Below the pieces are notes generated by a model. That model was given only the letters and a program-made list of their open reading frames with translations. It made no database searches and was not told where the DNA came from. Both the position numbers and the translations under genes were made by a program. From Bugula neritina (Eukaryota; Bryozoa; Gymnolaemata; Cheilostomatida; Bugulidae), in NCBI GenBank assembly GCA_964035545.1, contig OZ037766.1, positions 18,193,581 through 18,257,580 of the forward strand: a stretch of 64,000 nt of DNA, given 5' to 3'. Below, one piece after another: positions 57,805-64,000 of this stretch (the stretch's first letter is position 1; every line of letters starts with the position of its first letter).

Positions 57805-57823
57805 TGCCCTTAACTATCCTGTG
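57805..57823 (-). repeat. Right terminal inverted repeat, transposon copy 1
   Basis: TGCCCTTAACTATCCTGTG, a perfect reverse complement of the left end over 19 bp. Confidence 0.96.
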
Positions 57824-60800
57824 AGATACTGAAATATACTACAACTCACTGAAGTATAGTGTAATATCTGCAAATGCACTGTAACATACTGAAATTTACT
57901 GTAACACACTGAAATATACTGTAACATACAGAAATATACTGTAACATACTGAGATATACTGCAAGATACTGAAATATACTACAACTCACTGAAGTATAGT
58001 GTAATTTACGGAAATGTACTGTAACATACTGAAATTTATTGTAACATACTGAATTATACTGCAACATACTGAAATACACTGCAACATACTGAAATACACT
58101 GTAACATACTGAAAGACACTAAAACTCACTGAAGTATAGTGTAATATCTGCAAATGCACTGTAACATATTGAAATTTACTGTAACACAGTGAAATATACT
58201 GTAACATACTGAAATATACTGTAACATACTGAGATATACTGCAAGATACTGAAATATACTACAACTCACTGAAGTATAGTGTAATTTACAAAAATGTACT
58301 GTAACATACTGAAATTTATTGTAACATACTGAGTTATACTGCAACATACTGAAATACACTGTAACATACTGAAACATATTGCAAAGTACTGCAACATACT
58401 GAAATACACTGTAACATACTGAAAGACGCTGTATCCTAATGAAATATACTATAACCCACTGAAATATACTGCAACATACTGAAATATACTGTAACAAACT
58501 GAAATATACTGCAACATACTGAAATACACTGTAACATACAGAAATACACTGCAACATACTGCAGCAAACTGCAACATACTGCAACATACTGAAATACACT
58601 GTAACATATTGAAATACACTGCAACACATTGAAATATGCTTCAACATACCGAAATGTATGGTAACCTACTGAAATATGTTGCAAACTACTGAAATATACT
58701 GCAACATACTGCAACTTAATGAAATATACTGTAACACACTGAAATATACTGCAAAATACTGCAAAATACTGTAACATACGGAAACATACTGCAACATCCT
58801 GAAATATACTGCAACATGCTGAAATATACTGCAAGACACTGAAACCTACTGAAATACACTGTAACATACTGAAATACACTGCAACATACTGCAACATACT
58901 GAAATGCATTGTAACATATTGAAATGCATTGCAACACATTGAAATATGTTGCAAGATACTGAAATATACTGCAACATACTGAACGACACTAAAACTCACT
59001 GAAGTATAGTGTAATACCTGAAAATGCACTGTGATATACTGAAATACACTGTAACACACTGAAATATAATGCAAAATACTGAAACATACTGAAATATATT
59101 GCAAAATACTGCAACATACTGAAATACAGTTTAACATACTGAAACACACTGCAACACATCGGAATAAACTGTAACATACTTAAATATACGGTAATATACT
59201 GAAATATACTGTAACACATTGAACAACACTGCAACATACTGAAATACACTGTATCATACTGGGATATACTGTAACCCACTGAAATATACTGCAACATACT
59301 GAAAACACTGCAACACATTGAAATATGCTGTAACATACCGAAATATATGGTAACCTACTGAAATATGTTGCAAATTACTGAAATACACTGTAACATACGG
59401 AAATATACTGGAAGATACTGAAACCTACTGAAATACACTGTAACATACTGAAATACACTGCAACATGCTGCAACATACTGAAATACACTGTAACATATTG
59501 AAATACATTGCAACACATTGAAATAAGTTGCAAGATACCGAAATATACTGCAACATACTGAAAGACACTAAAACTCACTGAAGTATAGTGAAAAATCTAA
59601 AAATGCACTGTGGCATACTGAAATATACTGAAACAGGCTGAAATATACTGGAACATACTGAAATAAACTGTAACATACTGAGATATACTGCAAGATACTG
59701 AAATATGCTACAACTCACTGAAGTATAGTGTAATTTACGGAAATGTACTGTAACATACTGAAATTTATTGTAACATACTGAATTATACTGCAACATACTG
59801 AAAAACACTGTAACATACTGAAAGACACTAAAACTCACTGAAGTATAGTGTAATATCTGCAAATGCACTGTAATATATTGAAATTTACTGTAACACAGTG
59901 AAATATACTGTAACATACTGAAATATACTGTAACATACTGAGATATACTGCAAGATACTGAAATATACTACAACTCACTGAAGTATAGTGTAATTTACGA
60001 AAATGTACTGTAACATACTGGAATTTATTGTAACATACTGAATTATACTGCAACATACTGGAATACACTGTAACATACTGAAACATATTGCAAAATACTG
60101 CAACATACTGAAATACACTGTAACATACTGAAAGACGCCGTATCATACTGAAATATACTATAACCCACTGAAATATACTGCAACATACTGAAAAATACTG
60201 TAACATACTGAAATATACTGCAACATACTGAAATACACTGTAACATACAGAAATACACTGCAACATACTGCAGCATACTGCAACATACTGCAACATGCTG
60301 AAATACACTGTAACATATTGAAATACACTGCAACACATTGAAATATGCTGCAACATACCGAAATATATGGTAACCTACTGAAATATGTTGCAAACTACTG
60401 AAATATACTGCAACATACTGCAACATAATGATATATACTGTAACACACTGAACTATACTGCAAAATACTGCAAAATACTGTAACATACTGAAACATACTG
60501 CAACATCCTGAAATATTCTGCAACATGCTGAATTATACTGCAAGACACTGAAACCTACTGAAATACACTGTAACATACTGAAATACACTGCAACATACTG
60601 CAACATACTGAAAAACACTAAAACTCACTGAAGTATAGTGTAATATCTGGAAATGCACTGTGACATACTGAAATATACTGAAACACGCTGAAATATACTG
60701 CAACATACTGAAATATACTGTAACATACTGAGATATACTGCAAGATACCAAAATGTACTACAACTCACTGAAGTATAGTGTAATTTACGAAAATGTACTG

Positions 60801-61794
60801 TAACATACTGGAATTTATTGTATCATACTGAAATATACTGCAACATACTGAAATACACTGTAACATACTAAAATGTATTGCAAAATACTGCAACATACTG
60901 AGATATACTGCAACATACTGAAAGACACTAAAACTCACTGAAGTATAGTGTAATATCTGCAAATGCACTGTAACATACTGAAATTTACTGTAACACACTG
61001 AAATATACTGTAACATACAGAAATATACTGTAACATACTGAGATATACTGTAAGATACTGAAATATACTACAACTCACTGAAGTATAGTGTAATTTACGG
61101 AAATGTACTGTAACATACTGAAATTTATTGTAACATACTGAATTATACTGTAACATACTGAAATACACTGCAACATACTGAAATACACTGTAACATACTG
61201 AAAGACACTAAAACTCACTGAAGTATAGTGTAATATCTGCAAATGCACTGTAACATATTGAAATTTACTGTAACACAGTGAAATATACTGTAACATACTG
61301 AAATATACTGTAACATACTGAGATATACTGCAAGATACTGAAATATACTACAACTCACTGAAGTATAGTGTAATTTACAAAAATGTACTGTAACATACTG
61401 AAATTTATTGTAACATACTGAGTTATACTGCAACATACTGAAATACACTGTAACATACTGAAACATATTGCAAAGTACTGCAACATACTGAAATACACTG
61501 TAACATACTGAAAGACGCTGTATCATAATGAAATATACTATAACCCACTGAAATATACTGCAACATACTGAAATATACTGTAACAAACTGAAATATACTG
61601 CAACATACTGAAATACACTGTAACATACAGAAATACACTGCAACATACTGCAGCAAACTGCAACATACTGCAACATACTGAAATACACTGTAACATATTG
61701 AAATACACTGCAACACATTGAAATATGCTTCAACATACCGAAATATATGGTAACCTACTGAAATATGTTGCAAACTACTGAAATATACTGCAAC
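57824..61794. repeat. 10-bp-monomer satellite array, segment between the two transposons
   Basis: Same monomer, orientation and HOR content as the main segment. Its left edge restarts with AG immediately after the first transposon, completing the interrupted monomer boundary. Its 3971 bp match 54278 onward at an offset of 3546 bp (2789 bp plus the 757 bp added by the first insertion) up to about 59885. Confidence 0.99.
58704..58705. other. Empty target site for transposon copy 2
   Basis: In the HOR-C copy without an element, tactgcaACatactgc reads straight through. In the occupied copy AC flanks the element on both sides (61793-61794, 62551-62552). Confidence 0.93.
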
Positions 61795-61813
61795 CACAGG
61801 ATAGTTAAGGGCA
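61795..61813 (+). repeat. Left-side terminal inverted repeat, transposon copy 2
   Basis: CACAGGATAGTTAAGGGCA followed by ACC. This corresponds to the right end of copy 1, which shows that copy 2 is inverted. Confidence 0.96.
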
Positions 61814-61907
61814 ACCTTTTAGCTCCAACTGCCTTGCTGAGGTTTGCATTGTAATCATATAAGAATTCAGTACCAGTAAAATAAAATCTCACCTAATTGT
61901 GCTAGAG

Positions 61908-62204
61908 TCAAAATTTAAAAACTATGTTGTAGATCTTCTTTTTCTCCAGTGTAAGTTTTTTGGAAATTTCAATTTTCATTTTTTTTGCGAAGTTATAGAC
62001 AAAAAACTGCCGAAATTTGGCCAATTTTGCCTGAAAAGCTGACTTTTCAGTACCAGTAAAATATCTCAGCAGCAAAGCATGATATCTGAACAAAAATTGC
62101 ACTGCTGGAATCCTGAGATATTTCTCCAGTGTAAGTTTCTTTCTTTTTTCAATAACTCTGCTAGATTGCTCATAAATTGGTGATTTATACACTGAAAATG
62201 CCAT
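61908..62204 (-). other. 98-codon open frame inside transposon copy 2, probably not a gene
   Basis: This frame opens with ATG (62202-62204 on the reverse strand) and ends with TGA. The predicted 98-residue product is basic and rich in lysine and phenylalanine. I recognise no domain, signal peptide or membrane segment. The same frame is open in transposon copy 1 (57426-57710), but there the ATG position reads ACG. Comparing the two frames codon by codon over the shared 94 codons, I counted about 12 amino-acid-changing and 3 silent differences. That is close to the neutral expectation, so I see no sign of protein-level constraint. The absence of stops and frameshifts may simply reflect recent shared ancestry. 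A short remnant of an ancestral transposon gene is possible but unsupported. Confidence 0.25.
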
Positions 62205-62531
62205 ATTTTCTCATAAGAAACTAGCAGCGCGCAGCACTTCACGCTTCACTGAGCACGTAGGGATGAGAAGATATTGGCGCCTACATAATAATTACAGGCT
62301 AGCTAGCTGGCAGGCTATAATGAATAGCTTGCTTTGTACTTTGTTTATGTAGCACCAATAATGGAATGTTGATAGATAACGCAGCCCTAACGAAGGTTGC
62401 TGCTTATTGGTTGTAGTTTAATCTTAGGCTAAACAATTACAAGTAGGCAACACGCATGCCACCCGCAAAGCAATATTATTCAAGAAACCGAACTACATTT
62501 TGTGAGAAATTTATGATATTCTTAGTGAGGA

Positions 62532-62550
62532 TGCCCTTAACTATCCTGTG
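62532..62550 (-). repeat. Right-side terminal inverted repeat, transposon copy 2
   Basis: TGCCCTTAACTATCCTGTG preceded by GGA. This corresponds to the left end of copy 1. Confidence 0.96.
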
Positions 62551-63125
62551 ACATACTGCAACTTAATGAAATATACTGTAACACACTGAAATATACTGCA
62601 AAATACTGCAAAATACTGTAACATACTGAAACATACTGCAACATCCTGAAATATACTGCAACATGCTGAAATATACTGCAAGACACTGAAACTTACTGAA
62701 ATACACTGTAACATACTGAAATACACTGCAACATACTGCAACATACTGAAATACATTGTAACATATTGAAATGCATTGCAACACATTGAAATATGTTGCA
62801 AGATACTGAAATATACTGCAACATACTGAACGACACTAAAACTCACTGAAGTATAGTGTAATACCTGAAAATGCACTGTGATATACTGAAATACACTGTA
62901 ACACACTGAAATATAATGCAAAATACTGAAACATACTGAAATATATTGCAAAATACTGCAACATACTGAAATACAGTTTAACATACTGAAACACACTGCA
63001 ACACATCGGAATAAACTGTAACATACTTAAATATACGGTAATATACTGAAATATACTGTAACACATTGAACAACACTGCAACATACTGAAATACACTGTA
63101 TCATACTGGAATATACTATAACCCA

Positions 63126-63624
63126 CTGAAATATACTGCAACATACTGAAAACACTGCAACACATTGAAATATGCTGTAACATACCGAAATATATGGTAA
63201 CCTACTGAAATATGTTGCAAATTACTGAAATACACTGTAACATACGGAAATATACTGGAAGATACTGAAACCTACTGAAATACACTGTAACATACTGAAA
63301 TACACTGCAACATACTGCAACATACTGAAATACACTGTAACATATTGAAATACATTGCAACACATTGAAATAAGTTGCAAGATACTGAATCATACTGCAA
63401 CATACTGAAAGACACTAAAACTCACTGAAGTATAGTGAAAAATCTGAAAATGCACTGTGGCATACTGAAATATACTGAAACACGCTGAAATATACTGGAA
63501 CATACTGAAATAAACTGCAACATACTGAGATATACTGCAAGATACTGAAATATACTACAACTCACTGAAGTATAGTGTAATTTGCAGAAATGTACTGTAA
63601 CACACTGAAATTTATTGTATCATA
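63126..63624. repeat. 499-bp tandem duplication, copy 1
   Basis: Repeats at an offset of 499 bp in the sequence that follows. The odd period exists because each copy carries the one-base slip tactgaaaacactg (about 63151 and 63650), making the unit 50 monomers minus one base. Confidence 0.92.
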
Positions 63625-64000
63625 CTGAAATATACTGCAACATACTGAAAACACTGCAACACATTGAAATATGCTGTAACATACCGAAATATATGGTAAC
63701 CTACTGAAATATGTTGCAAATTACTGAAATACACTGTAACATACGGAAATATACTGGAAGATACTGAAACCTACTGAAATACACTGTAACATACTGAAAT
63801 ACACTGCAACATACTGCAACATACTGAAATACACTGTAACATATTGAAATACATTGCAACACATTGAAATAAGTTGCAAGATACTGAATCATACTGCAAC
63901 ATACTGAAAGACACTAAAACTCACTGAAGTATAGTGAAAAATCTGAAAATGCACTGTGGCATACTGAAATATACTGAAACACGCTGAAATATACTGGAAC
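63625..64000. repeat. 499-bp tandem duplication, copy 2 (cut by window end)
   Basis: Second copy of 63126-63624; 376 bp are visible. It includes the same monomers atactgaatc and atactggaag. Confidence 0.92.

Larger units (their letters stand above)
57069..57823 (+). mobile_element. MITE-like non-autonomous DNA transposon, copy 1 (755 bp)
   Basis: A non-satellite island bounded by perfect 19-bp terminal inverted repeats, CACAGGATAGTTAAGGGCA at the left and its reverse complement at the right. AG precedes it (57067-57068) and follows it (57824-57825). The uninterrupted HOR copy at 54278-54279 has AG once, so the insertion added 757 bp: the element plus a 2-bp target-site duplication. There is no transposase-sized reading frame. 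Inside, the 15-mer ttttactggtactga occurs at 57557-57571 and 57737-57751, exactly 180 bp apart. The same family occurs inverted at 61795-62550. Termini beginning CAC with a 2-bp duplication are compatible with the CACTA/EnSpm (CMC) group, but family assignment is only a suggestion. Confidence 0.95.
56341..59886. repeat. 2.8-kb HOR-C, copy 2, interrupted by the first transposon
   Basis: 2789 bp of satellite plus 757 bp added by the first transposon and its target duplication. It holds the empty counterpart of the second transposon site at 58704-58705. The one-base slip recurs at about 59304. Confidence 0.92.
61795..62550 (-). mobile_element. MITE-like non-autonomous DNA transposon, copy 2 (756 bp, inverted)
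   Basis: Reverse-oriented relative of the element at 57069-57823, with the same 19-bp terminal inverted repeats. AC precedes it (61793-61794) and follows it (62551-62552). The uninterrupted HOR copy at 58704-58705 has AC once, and the offset between HOR copies jumps from 3089 to 3847 bp (758 = 756 + 2). It differs from copy 1 by scattered substitutions and small indels; I counted 15 differences over a 285-base stretch, about 95% identity. The 180-bp-spaced 15-mers are present too (61867-61881, 62047-62061, reverse strand). Different target duplications and opposite orientation make it an independent insertion rather than a passenger of array duplication. Confidence 0.95.
59887..63125. repeat. 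HOR-C, copy 3, interrupted by the second transposon
   Basis: Its left part matches 53112 onward at an offset of 6775 bp. After a 140-bp deletion near 61010 the offset is 6635 bp. Relative to HOR-C copy 2 the offset is 3089 bp before the second transposon and 3847 bp after it. The 140-bp deletion removes the equivalent of the first transposon's site. Confidence 0.88.
62551..64000. repeat. 10-bp-monomer satellite array, right segment
   Basis: The array resumes after the second transposon and runs off the right edge of the window. It matches 58704 onward at an offset of 3847 bp, which is 3089 bp plus the 758 bp added by the second insertion. The last part contains a 499-bp tandem duplication. 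Confidence 0.99.

Noticed and set aside
57069-57823. Tc1/mariner, hAT or piggyBac assignment for the element
   Set aside because: The target duplications are AG and AC, 2 bp, rather than TA, 8 bp or TTAA. A CACTA-like affinity is possible but unproven.
57069-62550. The two inverted elements as ends of one composite transposon
   Set aside because: Each element has its own complete terminal inverted repeats, its own target duplication (AG, AC) and its own empty site. The DNA between them is ordinary array.
211-63892. Dozens of minus-strand reading frames of 62-343 codons with a VYFSMLQ / ISVCYSIFQ-like composition
   Set aside because: They occur in all three frames of the same strand, overlap each other heavily, end wherever the marker cassette puts CTA or TCA on the + strand, and repeat with the HORs. 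This is the translation of a 10-bp satellite, not genes.
1-64000. Telomeric repeat or chromosome end
   Set aside because: No TTAGGG-type or related telomere tract is present; TTAAGGG appears only inside the transposon ends.

Overview
This window is almost entirely one tandem-repeat array. About 62.5 of the 64 kb (1-57068, 57824-61794, 62551-64000) is built from a 10-bp monomer with an ACTG core, arranged mostly as a 20-bp dimer (ACACTGTAACATACTGAAAT and variants). All of it lies in one orientation and the array runs off both ends of the window. I see no protein-coding gene, rRNA, tRNA or CRISPR array. A long, A/T-rich, gene-free satellite with nested higher-order repeats (HORs) and short non-autonomous DNA transposons points to a eukaryotic nuclear genome in a heterochromatic (pericentromeric, subtelomeric or similar) region. 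The sequence does not identify the species.

The array has several nested scales: 10-bp monomer; 20-bp dimer; blocks of roughly 120-170 bp marked by the cassette TCACTGAAGTATAGTG; HORs of 2.1, 2.3, 2.8 and 3.6 kb; and a head-to-tail mega-duplication (22231-37889 and 37890-50709). Length differences between copies are almost always multiples of 10 bp. Only two independent events, one of them seen in four homologous copies, break the 10-bp register. The two mega-copies differ in length by 2320+140+380-1 bp, and each term can be placed. The 2320-bp tandem pair (26691-29010, 29011-31330) looked identical wherever compared and is probably one of the most recent events.

Two copies of one short DNA-transposon family (MITE-like, 755 and 756 bp, 19-bp perfect terminal inverted repeats) interrupt the right part of the array at 57069-57823 and 61795-62550, in opposite orientations. 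HOR copies inside the same window preserve both empty target sites. These show that the insertions added 757 and 758 bp, which is element length plus a 2-bp target-site duplication (AG and AC). Both insertions fall at the same position within the 10-bp monomer. An open frame of about 95 codons is shared by both elements, but its differences look neutral (about 12 replacement to 3 silent by eye).

Region by region: 1-6300, two copies of a 3.64-kb HOR around a 970-bp block; 6301-7070, a mosaic; 7071-11270, a 2.1-kb tandem pair; 11271-13600, a mosaic related to 3.0-5.0 kb; 13601-26760, several copies of a 3.6-kb HOR; 22231-50709, the mega-duplication; 50710-53551, a mosaic; 53552-64000, a 2.8-kb HOR family carrying both transposons and ending in a 499-bp tandem duplication. 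The many long reading frames on the minus strand follow from a stop-poor 10-bp repeat and are not called as genes.
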